Below are positions 1 through 12,048 of a DNA stretch of 64,000 bases, piece by piece. The DNA comes from Pristionchus mayeri (taxonomy: Eukaryota; Nematoda; Chromadorea; Rhabditida; Neodiplogasteridae). Every line of letters starts with the position of its first letter. The first letter of the stretch is position 1. A program made the translations under genes and the position numbers. The stretch covers positions 868,001 to 932,000 of the forward strand of contig BTRK01000005.1 in assembly GCA_036245805.1 (NCBI GenBank), in the 5' to 3' direction. The notes under the pieces are model-generated. The model saw only the letters and a program-made list of their open reading frames with translations, ran no database searches and was not told the origin of the DNA.

Positions 1-401
1 AAATGGACGAAAATGCTGAATCCTCTCGTCAAGGCGAATCCAACCATGTAACTCACTCATCCGACTTTGGGCATATAAAAAAGGTGATTTTTTAAAATTT
101 ATTTTTATAATTCATGAAAAATGAAGTAGGCAGGCGTAATCAGCATAAAATTCTACCCCGGAAACCATATTCGCCTAATTTTAGCACTTTCTGTGGGGGG
201 GGGGGGGCAATATGCTCAAAAAAGTGGTTTCGACGTGACGACGTCTGGAGCCAACGAGGGCTCTGGGGGCGAAATGGGTGTGTCCATCGTTTTCAGCACA
301 TTCGATAACCCCAAAACTCAGACTTTTATAGAATCGACATTTTTTGGCTGTGCCGATTCCATTCGGATCTGCTCGATTCTTAGTCAAACGGCCTCATATA
401 A
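1..401. other. Upstream region of the Tudor gene
   Basis: No coding exon was recognised. A run of 13 G lies near 194-207, of the kind seen in several MITE termini elsewhere in the window. An in-frame TAA sits directly before the ATG at 402, which makes that ATG the first usable start of the gene to the right. Promoter elements could not be identified with confidence. Confidence 0.4.
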
Positions 402-3400
402 ATGCTCCAGTTCTACACGGACGACGACGGACAGGACTTTGTCGCGCTCAGACAGCCCTACAAGCAAGATGCCATCGTGAGTTTTAGAAAATTCCGTTTT
501 GATTTGAAATGTTGTTGAAGTCTTATATTTTATTTATTTTCTAAATGTATACTCTGTCACTCTCCCATTATTCAGGAAAACTTCGGCACCAAGGACGTCA
601 AGGGTTACAGGCCTGATGACTTGGATGTAAGTTTATTTAAAAATAATTTTACAACATTATTTTAAATATGAAATTTAAATTTGTTCACTGCAGGATGATG
701 ACGATGACGTGGAGTCGTTCATCTCGGCACGCAGCACCACTAAGTAAGCTGGTGTTTTAGCTTGTTTAAAAATTTTGATTATTAAATTATCGCCAAAGGC
801 TTATGCAAACTTTGTATGCATCATAAAATGGCGCTAACAAAGTAATGATACTATACTTTTCATGTTTGTAATGTGTTAATTTTGCAGGCCCACTTCGACA
901 GTCAATTCGCGTGCGCCCGTACGATCCGAGATCGATGTGGCCAATGATGTTGGTCTTCTTTCAATTAATATTTTCTGAAAGCAATGATCGAAAAAAGTGG
1001 CTAGGATCTCAGTTTCTCACATGCTAATTTTCGCGGAAAAGTAATGGAGCATGTGAGGTGCAACTGTTCACTCACTCAACATGATTTGCAGATCTGGAAG
1101 ATCGTGCGCACCCGGGGACAGTACAGAAATCGGACGGGCGAATACGAGTTGCGCCTCGGCGAGTTGGAGACGTACAGGGGAATGGTGAGGCAAAATCATG
1201 GAAGTTATTCTAACATAATAGATACTGGGAGCCCCCAGTTCACCTGGTATGCGTTGGAGTCATTACGCCGGATGAGAACCAAACAAAATTGGACCCTTCT
1301 GTAGAACTTTCACAGATGTTGACACGTTGGCAACCTACTGTGAACATGCTGGAGAAGGGCACTTTTTGGTTCTCATCCGACCTAGTGCCGCGTTGGACTA
1401 ATTTCCATATCGCAAATCTTTTTTTCAAGCAGTTTTTTTCGGTCCATATTTTGTTCTTTTCAGACGGAAGCGAACGTCTACAGATTCGTGTCTCGTCCCG
1501 AATTCGAGAAGTACTTCCGCGTCAACATGCAGGAGGGACCGGACGGATCCATTATGAAATATGTGAGTGAGAAGAGAAGGACCTCTCCATGGGATATATC
1601 GTACAGAACACTCTTGTCTCATGTGGAAAAAAAACTGTTTTTCTGCAAGCTCTCAAATGATTCACTCTTTTCCATTGCACATGAAAAGCAACAGAGTGAC
1701 CGTCAATCTTCTGTTTTCATTTCTAACCATTGATCTTCCTCATTCTCAGCTGTTCGCGGTCGGCCGCGAGGGTCCGCTCAAGGGAATACTCGGCATCGAG
1801 TCCTCCGAGGACAGCGTGCAGCGAACCATCAGACAGGGTACGGTACAGCCACCTAAAACCCGGAGAATTTTGGTTTCATGCTCGTTTTGTATATGAGACG
1901 AATCGCGAGAGATTTGCCTACGCCACGGCGGTAGGAATCAAAATCATCCTATCTGGACGAAAACTTGAATCAAAGTATTTTGAATGATGCTCTTTCAAAC
2001 TGCGTTGCCAGAATCTTCGAGATTCAGAAGGCCAAAGTTGGGACTCTCACTTTTTAGGGGTCAAATCGAGCCCACTTAAACGATCATAAATCCGTTTAAA
2101 ATGACGATAGAAACTCGTTCTTTGCTCAGAAAGAACGCTGAGAACATTCGCTACAACTTTTACGTTAAAGATATCATTCCCTGTGTACGTCCCAGTGCGG
2201 GGTGGTCGGGTGAACCAAAAATTACCGAATTCTGGAAATCGGAAAAAGTGCACCGAGTCACTATGCGCGATCGATGGTGCCTATGGGTGACTAACTTTGC
2301 GCAAAAAATCTAAGAAATCGGAGGTGGTAAAAAAAATGGCGCGGTTTTTTGTCCGAGCGCCTCAAAACTGGGTATACCGCCAACATGATTTCATCACTTC
2401 CAATACCTCTATTAACAGCTAATGAAGTGAAATAACTCGAAAATCAATCAAAAAAAAATTTGAAATTATTTCCCGACTAGTTGTACCACTTTCATTGGCC
2501 AAAAACTACAGTAAGACCTAAAATTCAAAAATCGACATTTTGACCCTTCTCAATCGTCGACGTGGGTGCAATTGCATTAACAAGGTTCCAAATAGTGTAA
2601 ATATATCCCTCGGAACCACTCAAAGAAAGGGCGCATCGATAAATACGCAATTTCGTCAGAGGAAAACCAGGAAAAGCGCTAAACTATGCTGCAGGCCAAC
2701 GTAGACCTAGAGACCCGGATCAGGGCTGGAAATGTAGAGCTCGATGTGCTAAACATTTTAAATGTTGAAAGTGAGTCTCTACCTTTTCATTGAAGCACGC
2801 TACAGAGTCTAGAAGTTTGGCAGAAATGGGATCAGGAGGCGTGCGAGAGAGCGATAAAGGGAGGGAGAGAGAGGGAGGTCAGGCGGCGAGAGCGCCAGAC
2901 TGTTAGAGCACGCGCTCTCCGGGGATTCTCGCCTCTTTCTGCCAAACTTCTAGACTCTGTAGCGTGCTTCAATGAAAAGATAGAAACTCACTTTCAACAT
3001 ATCAAATGTTTAGAACATCGAGCTCTACATTTCCAGCCCTGATCCGGGTCACTAGGTCTACGTTGACCTGCAGCATAGTTTAGCGCTTTTCCTGGTTTTC
3101 CTCTGACGAAATTGCGTATTTGTCGATGCGCCCTTTCTTTGAGTGGTTCCGAGGGATATATCTACACTATTTGGAACCTTGTTAATGCAATTGCACCCAC
3201 GTCAACGGTTGAGAAGGGTCAAAATGTCGATTTTTGAATTTTAGGTCTTACTATAGTTTTTGGCCAATGAAAGTGGTACAACTAGTCGGGAAATAATTTC
3301 AAATATTTTTTTTGATTGATTTTCGAGTTATTTCACTTCATTAGCTGTTAATAGAGGTATTGGAAGTGATGAAATCATGTTGGCGGTATACCCAGTTTTG

Positions 3401-5681
3401 AGGCGCTCGGACAAAAAAACCGCGCCCTTTTTTTTACCACCTCCGATTTCTTAGATTTTCGCAAAGTTAGTCACCCATAGGCACCATCGATCGCGCATAG
3501 TGACTCGGTGTACTTTTTTCCGATTTCCAGAATTCGGTAATTTTTGGCTCACCCGACCACCCCGCACTGGGACGTACACAGGGAATGATATCTTTAACAT
3601 AAGAGTTGTAGAAAATGTTCTCAGCTTTCTTTCTGAGCAAAGAACGAGTTTCTATCGTCATTTTAAACGGATTTATGATCGTTTAAGTGGGCTCGATTTG
3701 ACCCCTAAAAAGTGAGTGTCCCAACTTTGGCCTTCTGAATCTCGAAGATGTCGACAGTTATCAAAATTCTGGCAACTCAGTTTGAAAGAGCATCAGTTGA
3801 AATACTTTGAGTCACATTTTCTTACAGATAGGGTGATTTTGATGCTACCGCCGCAGAACCCCCTAAAATAGGTAATTCTCTCGCGATTCGTCTCATATAA
3901 TCGTCTAACTTTTCCATGGTACGATTGATATAGTCTAAATCTTAGTATTTTGGGATCACATTACAATACATATTTTCAGATACTGCTCCGTCTTCTTCGG
4001 GCCATGGATCAGCAGGAAGACAGGGTAAGGACTCTTTTTTTGTTTTGTTTGTTTATTTTTATTTGTGTTATTGTTTTTATTTCAATGTACACTTGTAGAT
4101 CCCTCGCTCCCGTACCCCCACAAGTTCTACCACAAGCGCAACGACCCCGTCCTCGGCTACGAGTCGCATCGTAACTACAAGCGAAGGGAGGAGGTGAGCG
4201 ATGCCCTTTGCTATGCTACGACGGGGAAATGCTTCAGATATAGGGTTGCGTGTGTATTTTTCACTCCGCAGATTGGTTCTGCATGAGTTAGTTTAGAAGT
4301 GTGAGAAACAATTGGTACTCAATCTTGCTTAACTGTAGTGTTCGCAGTACAAACATGACTTCTTACTTATCTATAGGGGATATCCATGCATAATCGTTTT
4401 CGTGTCAGTAAAGTCATCGATGAACTCGCCTTGTTTGCAGGTCATCCTCACCTATTTCTACGATTTCTACGAGTTCTACGTGATGACGGAGAGAGATTAC
4501 GACAACGCACAGAAGGAGTGGAACAAGCTCTTGTGAGTGTTACGGTAGTCGCACCACGAAACGGCATCGCGAACTGGCTTTTAAATTTGTATATTTTCAG
4601 CGACGATCACTGCATGCTGCCCTTCAAGGACACGCAGTACTGGAAGAAGGGTGAGTTGTTTCGTGTATTCGAGATTGGATTTTTTTTTAAAATAATCTTT
4701 TTTTTTTAATTTCGTTAACTAATTTTTGGTAATTAATGCGCAATCTCAGGCTACGTCGGGGTGTACTTGATGGCGAAGGATAAGAAGGCGTTCCGCTTCA
4801 CCGTCCTCAACGTCGACGAGGATGATCAGGAGGTGAGAGAGACTGGCTTTGCATCTCTCCCTTTAACGTTTCCTCTAGCCCAGTCTGACAATCGAAAGAG
4901 TAGCAGCCACTGAATGCCTTCTATCAAGATGTAATAGCCTTTTTATAATTATTGTAATGGTAGTTAACAAGCCGAATGCATTAGTTTAGTACGACTACTT
5001 GCATATTGGGTTGCTGATTGAAGTACAAATGTGCCTTGTTCAGATGAAGATCCAACTGGTCGACTTCGGAGACAAGCAGACGATCGATGTGAGAGACGCC
5101 GTCGCACTGAGGGAGGAGTACAAGAAGGGTGAGGGGACACCTTCCCATACTGAATTTGTTTTTTTTTAATACTAGTTTTATCGGCTGATTTTGTTGTGCA
5201 TTGGCAGGTGCTTCTAATTGGCGAGTCATCACAGGAAATCTAATTTTCAAATTTAAAATATCTTTATTACAGTCGAGGCGAAGTGCTTTCAATGCTCGCT
5301 GGAGGACTACGACCCTATTGATGAGGTTAGCGAGACAAGCTAATTTGCTGAGATTATCGATCGATTGCAGGACGAACTGTGGGCGATGCGAAGCACGATG
5401 ATGAAGTACAAGAACATCCCAGTGATCATCGAGCCAATCGAGGTACGCAAGCGCCCCGACTTTGCCTATTCCCCACACTGAGTTGCACACTCATGTTTAT
5501 TTGGATAATGATAATGATACACTGACAATTCCTGATGAATAATAAATGCTTGCAGAAGCGAGGGGCGCCCGAGAACATCCTCGTCGTGTCGCTCACCTTC
5601 ACCCCTCAGGAGGACAGATTCAGCACTGAGAGGCGATTCCCCGACTACCTCTACTCGAGGAAGTACACTGTGCGAAGATAA
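402..5681 (+). CDS. Extended Tudor domain protein, 16 exons, 405 aa
   Basis: Exons: 402-476, 576-626, 694-743, 888-948, 1092-1184, 1464-1562, 1750-1837, 3980-4024, 4099-4193, 4441-4532, 4601-4650, 4750-4832, 5044-5128, 5273-5325, 5371-5442, 5556-5681. All phases join (1,218 nt) and all introns are GT-AG. An in-frame TAA abuts the ATG. Residues about 220-345 look like an extended Tudor unit: a YDFYEFYV strand, a helix, then GYVGVYLMA, KAFRFTVLNV and the signature-like IQLVDFGDKQTI, followed by CFQCSLEDY. Such domains bind methylarginine in germline and small-RNA factors. The aromatic-cage residues are only partly conserved, so ligand binding is inferred. The N-terminal third has an acidic run (about 43-48) and no recognised domain. 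In nematodes, Tudor proteins such as EKL-1 partner RdRPs, but orthology is not shown here. Intron 4 uses a GTTGGT donor. Introns 5 and 7 host palindromic elements. Gene structure is confident; family assignment is good; function is inferred. Confidence 0.85.
1259..1389. mobile_element. 131-bp hAT-like MITE in Tudor gene intron 5
   Basis: The right terminus reads inward as GGCACTAGGTCGGATGAGAA. The left terminus (from 1,259) is a degenerate version ending in CGGATGAGAACCAAA. The element is flanked by an exact 8-bp repeat GCGTTGGA at 1,251-1,258 and 1,390-1,397, which fits a hAT-type 8-bp target duplication. It has no coding capacity. The same termini recur near 13.4, 15.0, 18.1, 23.2 and 27.5 kb. 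Confidence 0.8.
1892..3897. mobile_element. 2.0-kb palindromic foldback element in Tudor gene intron 7
   Basis: Two arms of about 0.9 kb are inverted copies with scattered mismatches and small indels. The left end reads TATGAGACGAATCGCGAGAG and the right end is its complement. TA flanks both ends (890-891 of the second kilobase, that is 1,890-1,891, and 3,898-3,899), consistent with a TA target duplication. The innermost arms match at about 2,792-2,826 and 2,938-2,974, around a purine-rich spacer. Short mirrored reading frames in the arms are by-products of the palindrome. There is no transposase, so the element is non-autonomous. Transcribed as part of the intron, it would fold into a very long hairpin. 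Confidence 0.85.
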
Positions 5682-6286
5682 CCCGGCGCGATTAGGGCGC
5701 CCTGACGCAGTTGGTGTGCACTGCCACTGACACGGTTAGTGTGCAGTGCGAGCACGGATATGTATTGAAACGTGTAGAGAGTAGACGGTCGATCTTTGTT
5801 GTTTTCCTTTTTCCTTTTATTGTTAAAACCTATTTCGCGTCATGCGACTATTCAAAATCCCAAGTGATGGCTGACTTTTGTGTGTATAGTCCTAGACTAC
5901 TGTGCAGTTCGTTTCCCCCAATTATTTGTATGTATTTAGAAGTGTGCATTGCCCATTCATTGCTTTCCTATTGATTAATTGATTTTTTTCCGCAATCCTA
6001 ACTATGAAGAAACATTCATTGTGATTTAGTACCAATCACGTATCTCCATGTTATATATCCAAGTATCTCGGTCGGTCCACAGTCTTTTTGGTTTAACCTC
6101 GATTAGAATCTTCCAGCAATTATTACCTTACCGCTCCTGTTATACAGATACTTTAATTAACTGTATAAAGCTTGCTATGCGAATGTTGCAACTGTTCAAG
6201 TGCAATGATGGTTCAAATCCGTTGTGAAGTATATCTGCACGATGTGTGTGATCTACAGTATAAATCCAATAATCCAGGCGTAGATC
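5682..6286. other. Intergenic: 3' flank of Tudor gene and 5' flank of next gene
   Basis: No exon recognised. No clear AATAAA was found directly after the Tudor stop. A TTTAATAATCCAG-like acceptor context lies just upstream of the ATG at 6,287, which could be a trans-splice site; this is only a suggestion. Confidence 0.35.
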
Positions 6287-9200
6287 ATGGTTCGAGTGAC
6301 GCGCAGCAAGGCCTCCCAGAAGGCGGAGCCTCAAGAGGGTACGGTAACTTTCTCCTTGGGAAGATTTTTCGGGCACTTGGATTGTTGGCCGACCCTCCAC
6401 TTCCCTCTGCCTATTGTTTTCCATTCCTCCATTAGACAGTTGCGCGACCGAAAATCATGGAGGAGATATCAAGGAATGAGGGAGATGTGGCTAGTAATCC
6501 AAGAAATACCGGATTTCTCTTGCTTTTACAAGGGATGCCCAAAAGTCACCGCTGACCGATCATAATTTTATCTATATCACGGGTCTCCTGTAAAAATACA
6601 GGAAAACGAGACCCTTTTGCGACAGAAAAAAATTTTGGGTCACGGATTTCGATGAAACTAGAAAGAGTGACCAAAGTGAGGGCGGGGAGAACGTCTATCC
6701 ACTTCATTTCTCAAAATTTGCATGTTGAACGAAGTTATGACCTACCGCTTTGGAAGGCCGTATATCGGCCAATTTTTGACCTACAGCGAGCGGACCCTTT
6801 TTTTTCCAATCGATGCGAAATTTTCTGATCTACAAAGTTTCTGGCTTACGATAAGCGCCAAAATTAAGTCTTCACATAGTTATGCCTAAAAAACTGTTTT
6901 TGTCGGCACGATATGCTAATGAAGTACCTTTTATGTTGAGAAAGGTACGCTTTTTATGCTTGATTCGGATTCCCCACCCCTAAATTGAGGTATGCACGTA
7001 GTTCGTTGCTCATAACTCGAGGCGTATCATACCGCCACTCAGTAGGCAGAATCCGAACTTGGTGCAATTTTTGAACGAAAAATGTTTTTGTGCCTATCTC
7101 ACCTCCAACTTATGCAAATGATCGAACTGAGACCACTTTTGGAGAGCTCTCGAGTAGATCTCCAACAATGACTAAGGGATGCTTAACGCTGAAGTTGACC
7201 GTTTTCGAGTTACACATCAAAACCATATTCAATGGATAATAGTGAGAGGATCTTGTTTCATCTAAAAAATACGACAAGTCCAGATTCTCCCTACTGAGTA
7301 GCTATGTCTACATCCCCGTGTTACGACCAACAAACTGTATACATATGTCAATTCAAGGGTGGGGAATCCGAAATAAACATAAAATCCATACAGTCACATG
7401 CTTATAGAGGACTTTAAGACCATTCCTCGTAAAAAATTGAAACAAAGTTGTGATAATTTAGTTTTTACGCTGTAACTCGAAAACGGTCAACTTCAGCGTT
7501 AAGCATCCCTTAGTCATTGTTGGAGATCTACTCGAGAGCTCTCCAAAAGTGGTCTCAGTTCGATCATTTGCATAAGTTGGAGGTGAGATAGGCACAAAAA
7601 CATTTTTCGTTCAAAAATTGCACCAAGTTCGGATTCTGCCTACTGAGTGGCGGTATGATACGCCTCGAGTTATGAGCAACGAACTACGTGCATACCTCAA
7701 TTTAGGGGTGGGGAATCCGAATCAAGCATAAAAATCGTACCTTTCTCAACATAAAAGGTACTTCATTTTTTAGGCATAACTATGTGAAGACTTAATTTTC
7801 GCGCTTACCGTAAGCCAGAAACTTTGTAGATCAGAAAATTTCGCATCGATTGGAAAAAAAGGGTCCGCTCGCTGTAGGTCAAAAATTGGCCGATATACGG
7901 CCTTCCAAAGCGGTAGGTCATAACTTCGTTCAACATGCAAATTTTGAGAAATGAAGTGGATAGACGTTCTCCACGCCCTCACTTTGGTCAGTCTTTCTAG
8001 TTTCATCGAAATCCGTGACCCAAAATTTCTTTCTGTCGCACCGGTTCCTGCATTTTTACAGGAGATCCGTGATATATCACGGGTATCACAAGTCAGTGGA
8101 GGAAAAAACCACCCCTCGGGAACAATTTCCAACTTTTATTTTTTGCTTGCCTTCATATTATAGTGGTAGCATACACTAGATCCAACTTCTTGAAAAATCT
8201 AGGTCGCAGGTCCCAGAGCCGTCATTTAAGAATTTTCCGGTTTTACAGCCGGATGTACTGTATATCAGCTTCCAGATGTGCTACAGAGTTGGCAGTGGAC
8301 TCAAAATGAGCGGAAAATTATTTTGAACAACTTTTATGTTGAAAGTGAAACCGGTAGACTTTAATTTCAGATATTATGAACGAAAACATGAAATTGCGAG
8401 TACAAATAAAATCATAGCATATCGGTGAGTAGCAAACCCAGTGAATTTTATTGAAGATTATGGAAGTTTAACTCCGTACGCATATAGAAAAAAATAGTAA
8501 TCGGCAGTTTCAAGGTGGACCCTTTCCGCAGTATAGCTCCGAAGATCGAAAAAATGATACGTCAAATTTTGAAAAATTCTCATCTCGCGGATTTATCGTT
8601 CCATTCGATCAGTTCAGTCATTTCCTTACATTTCTTGATCAAAGAAGTTAGATAACGTTGAAAGAGCACGCAAATTACTCACATCAAAAAATCGATTTTC
8701 AACCCTCCCAATTTTCCATGTTCGTGAGCATCCAGCTCAGAATTTACAAAGCTGTGGGATTGAACTCAAATTGTAGTCAACAGTGGTGACTGACTTGAGT
8801 ACATTCCTTCATTATTAGCTCTCCAGTCGGTTCCATGCCCGTGATTTACATGCTCGAACTTGCTGGATCGCGTTGGTCCAAAAGCAACATAATGATATTT
8901 TGTCTACATTTCGAAGAATCTCCGCTATTTTTGATGGCGAGAAATAATATTTAGCGCAGGAGAGATGAAAAATGTTAAAATTGTGTCAAATTTCAAGGCT
9001 GTTCAAAAAATATAAAATGTCAATGTTCAAAATTTTCATATTTTTTAAGTCGTGCTCTATGTTGTAATTATCCGCATTTTCGATCTCGTTTTATCTCATA
9101 ATAATTATTCGCAATAGAAAAGTTCATAGAACCTTCGAAATGTAGATAAAATATCATTATGTTGCTTTTGGACCAACGCGATCCAGCAAGTTCGAGCATG

Positions 9201-11605
9201 TAAATCACGGGGATGGAACCGACTGGAGAGCTAATAATGAAGGAATGTACTCAAGTCAGTCACCACTGTTGATTACAATTTGAGTTCAATCCCACAGTTT
9301 TGTAAATTCTGAGCTGGATGCTCACGAACATGGAAAATTGGGAGGGTTGAAAATCGATTTTTTGATGTGAGTAATTTGCGTGCTCTTTCAACGTTATCTA
9401 ACTTCTTTGATCAAGAAATGTAAGGAAATGACTGAACTGATCGAATGGAATGATAAATCCGCGAGATGAGATTTTTTCAAAATTTGACGTATCATTTTTT
9501 CGATCTTCGGAGCTATACTGCGGAAAGGGTCCACCCTGAAACTGCCGATTACTATTTTTTTATATATGCGTACGGAGTTAAACTTCCATAATCTTCAATA
9601 AAATTCACTGGGTGTGCTACTCACCGAGATGCTATGATTTTATTTGCACTCGCAATTTCATGTTTTCGTTCATAATATCTGAAATTGGAGCCTAACGGTT
9701 TCACTTACAACATAAAAGTTGTTCAAAATAATTTTCCGCTCATTTTGAGCCCACTGCCAACTCTGTAGCACATCTGGAAGCTGATATACAGTACAGCCAG
9801 TTGTAAAACCGGAAAATTCCTAAATGACTGGGACCTGTGACCTAGATTTTTAAAGAAGTTGGATCTAGTGTATGCTACCATTATAATATGAAGGCAAACA
9901 AAAAATAAAAGTTGGAAATTGTTCCCACACACCTCCACTGACTCGTGATACCTGTGATATGGTTGTGCTTACCGATGATACATATCATATGCATCTGTCA
10001 GATTTTGCCGCACTGATCTACTAAGGGTCGATAATCGATTTTTTTGCATGGCGCGCCCCCAAAATATACGCCAGGTTTCGCTCCATCGTTCCTGTGAGCC
10101 AAATAGCAGGCCAGGTAAGGAGCTAGACTTGTGAAATCATGGCGTGGGTTCGATTCCCCATGGGGGCTCACAGGAAGGGTGGAGCGAAACTTGGCGTCAA
10201 TTTTGAGGGTGCACCATGCAAAATCAACATGCAAATGAAATGATCGATTATCGACCCTTAGTAGATCAGTGCGACAAAATCTGACAGATGCATATGATAT
10301 GTATGATCGGTAAGCACAACCATATATAGATCAAATTAAAATCGGTCAGCGGTGACTTTTGGGCATCCCTCGTTAGTGATGTAGTGATGGTTTCGAATCA
10401 ATGACGCAACTCTCATCTACTATGTGCATCAACGATAGTAATCCTTCTCAGAGCCTGCACACGCCTCGGACTCTGACGACGACGCACCCGTGGAGATCTC
10501 GTCGAAGAAGCCGGTGGTGAGAAAGGAGTCTATTTGTCAAGTTCTTTGCTCGAGGAAGGACATAATGCTGTGAACAGTGCGGGAATAAAGTGGTGAAACA
10601 CGACACAGATTTGAGCTACTCGAGGAAAATAAATGCTTCTTGATACCACTTTTTTGAGGGCGGAAAATACATACTGTTGGTAATACAGCAACTAGCCGTA
10701 TTTTTTTCAGAAATCCGCGGGACCGGACATCGTGCTGGCAGATGCGCCCGAGCAGGACGATGGCCCGACCCTCTACGAGCAGGTAGGAAGCAGAGATTGA
10801 TTGTATTTGAAATGTATAATCTGGATAAAATAGCTCATACCAAATGCTGAAATGTGGTCGTTACGGTGGGTGGTAATGGATCGGCAACTGATTTAATAAT
10901 TGTCAGATGCGCGCTAAGAAGACGGAGGCGGAGACGGCGAAACGAGTGAAGAAAGCGGAGAAGAAGAGAGTGGCCAGGAAGAGCAAGGGAGTGTACGAAG
11001 TGAAGACCAAGTGAGTAGAACTCCTTCTTAGTATCTAGATCTGTTCGGGTTGAGAAGCCAGAAAGAGAGCTTGTTGATAGGGCTGAAATTAAGCTATTTT
11101 TGACAATTTCTTGAGGTTTTATCGAGAAAGAATACAACGTAGATTCGTGGTTTCAACTTGTGGTCAAGCTACTAGAGCGATTTTCTACGAATAAAATAAG
11201 GGCATTGTAGAATGAGATATAAACTATTGTTATAAATTTCATTATTGTTGTTTTCAGACAGGCGACGTTCACAGTGCGTACGCTGGGGGAGGGCTCGTCG
11301 GCGCCCCTCAAGACGGCAGTCTCCTTCCGGGAACAACTGCTGCAGGCGAGAACCGCCGACAGGAGGGAAAAGTGTGAGTGGGAATTATTGATTTGTTTTT
11401 GATCAATAATAATAAAAAATGAAGTTAGATGAAGTACTTCCATCTTGTTGAATGTGGGTTGCACGGGTTTCATGAAAGAGCTTGGTTTAGTTTAGTGGAG
11501 ACATTGATTCTGTGGGGACTTTTTAAAAAATATTTTAGAAAAATATGTTTTGCAGACCCCGAGGGCATGCGACAGCGACAGGCATTCATGCAGCGATCGA
11601 AGTAG
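6287..11605 (+). CDS. Small charged, possibly nucleolar protein (NOL7-like?), 6 exons, 152 aa
   Basis: Exons: 6287-6338, 10452-10516, 10711-10782, 10907-11010, 11258-11373, 11556-11605. Phases join to 459 nt with TAG at 11,603-11,605. The N-terminus is basic (MVRVTRSKAS), followed by an acidic serine patch (SDSDDDAPVEISSKK), a long Lys/Arg/Glu-rich helix (about 65-95) and a C-terminal block FTVRTL...AVSFREQLLQAR. The acidic SD..DDAP block plus a C-terminal VR.L...A..F...L pattern recalls NOL7-type nucleolar proteins; this is a weak, by-eye resemblance. Intron 1 is 4.1 kb and almost entirely composed of nested palindromic elements, whereas the other introns are 124-247 nt or so. AATAAA lies at 11,745. 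A decayed copy of exons 5-6 occurs at 13,982-14,182. The structure is well supported; function is uncertain. Confidence 0.75.
6373..6511. mobile_element. Diverged MITE in intron 1 of the NOL7-like gene
   Basis: GGCACTTGGATT at the left and AATCCAAGAAATACC at the right form imperfect inverted termini. The interior (ACCGAAAATCA...GATATC...GAATGAG) matches the interior of the MITE at 31.50-31.66 kb, so both belong to one family (termini of GGCACTTCTTCG type). Boundaries are approximate. Confidence 0.5.
6577..8072. mobile_element. 1.5-kb palindromic element, TCACGGG family
   Basis: Termini TCACGGGTCTCCTGTAAAA (left) and the near-complement ending CCGTGA (right), flanked by TA. The arms pair over about 640 bp each with few mismatches (for example 7,189-7,217 with 7,471-7,498) around a central spacer of about 250 bp. 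It shares its terminus with the palindrome at 24,428-25,978, though internal arms differ. No coding capacity. Confidence 0.85.
8077..9958. mobile_element. 1.9-kb palindromic element, TCACGGGTATCAC terminus
   Basis: The left end reads TCACGGGTATCACAAGTCAG and the right end is its near-complement, flanked by TA at 8,075-8,076 and 9,959-9,960. Arms of about 0.9 kb meet near 9,027. It shares the first seven terminal bases with the neighbouring element, so the two are probably related non-autonomous families. No open reading frame of note. Confidence 0.85.
9961..10322. mobile_element. 362-bp palindromic element with tRNA-like core
   Basis: Termini TGGTTGTGCTTACCGAT and complement, flanked by TA (9,959-9,960 and 10,323-10,324). 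The inner arms continue to a core at about 10,094-10,171 that has tRNA-like features, described separately. Confidence 0.8.
10094..10171 (+). other. tRNA-like sequence (degenerate) in the palindrome core
   Basis: GTGAGCC pairs with GGCTCAC as a 7-bp acceptor-like stem. TAGC...GCTA forms a D-stem-like hairpin. GGTTCGATTCC is an exact B-box-like T-arm. The anticodon stem does not pair and the T stem has only three pairs, so it is not a functional tRNA. It may be a tRNA-derived promoter remnant, or a chance result of the acceptor lying in the palindrome arms. Confidence 0.4.
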
Positions 11606-12048
11606 ATCGAGAGATCGAGTAATTATTTTTTCGGTCCATTCCTCCTCGCTCCTCAAAATTTAACCCGAAATTCCCGTTCACTATTATGTATCTTGTTGTC
11701 TCCTCGTTATTTGTTGATCTTGTTGCACCAATTGATTCTGAAGAAATAAACGCATTGAGAAATGAGAAAGCAAATTACTGACATATCAGTTCACATCTGT
11801 GAGAATACATCATTAAGACTTTTTTTTGATTTGCACTGTGATAACGAGATGTGTTTTTAAATGTTATTTTTCCAACTGACGTGATGTGTTCCATTGAGAT
11901 CTATCCTAATATCTATAATTCTTATAGTTTCGTTCATTGCAAATGTCTGAACTGGAGAAAACTGAGAACGGAAAGATTTTTGATCTTCTTGCGTGTCTGC
12001 CTGCTCACTTTCTGTTTCATTGCTTTTCCAAATTCATAAAATTGTCAG
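11606..12048. other. Intergenic between NOL7-like gene and first RING gene
   Basis: 3' UTR-like sequence with the AATAAA at 11,745, then about 300 bp with no exon. It ends in AAATTGTCAG immediately before the RING ATG. Part of it (about 11,765-11,815) is homologous to 14,345-14,400, showing that it was included in the local segmental duplication. Confidence 0.5.
11745..11750 (+). promoter_or_regulatory. Polyadenylation signal AATAAA
   Basis: AATAAA occurs 140 nt after the stop of the NOL7-like gene. The corresponding place in the duplicated relic (about 14,325) reads GATAAA in homologous context. Confidence 0.55.

Larger units (their letters stand above)
6531..10370. mobile_element. Outer MITE split by three nested palindromes
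   Basis: The left piece 6,531-6,576 begins AGGGATGCCCAAAAGTCACC. The right piece 10,323-10,370 is its inverted complement. Together they make a palindromic MITE of about 90 bp with a TATA-like centre. The centre is occupied by three successive palindromic elements (6,577-8,072; 8,077-9,958; 9,961-10,322), each flanked by TA. Confidence 0.75.

Noticed and set aside
2047..3715. Pairs of 64-71 codon open frames repeated on opposite strands
   Set aside because: They are mirror images produced by the palindrome arms, not genes.
10094..10171. Functional tRNA gene
   Set aside because: The anticodon stem does not pair and the acceptor stem is part of the larger palindrome.
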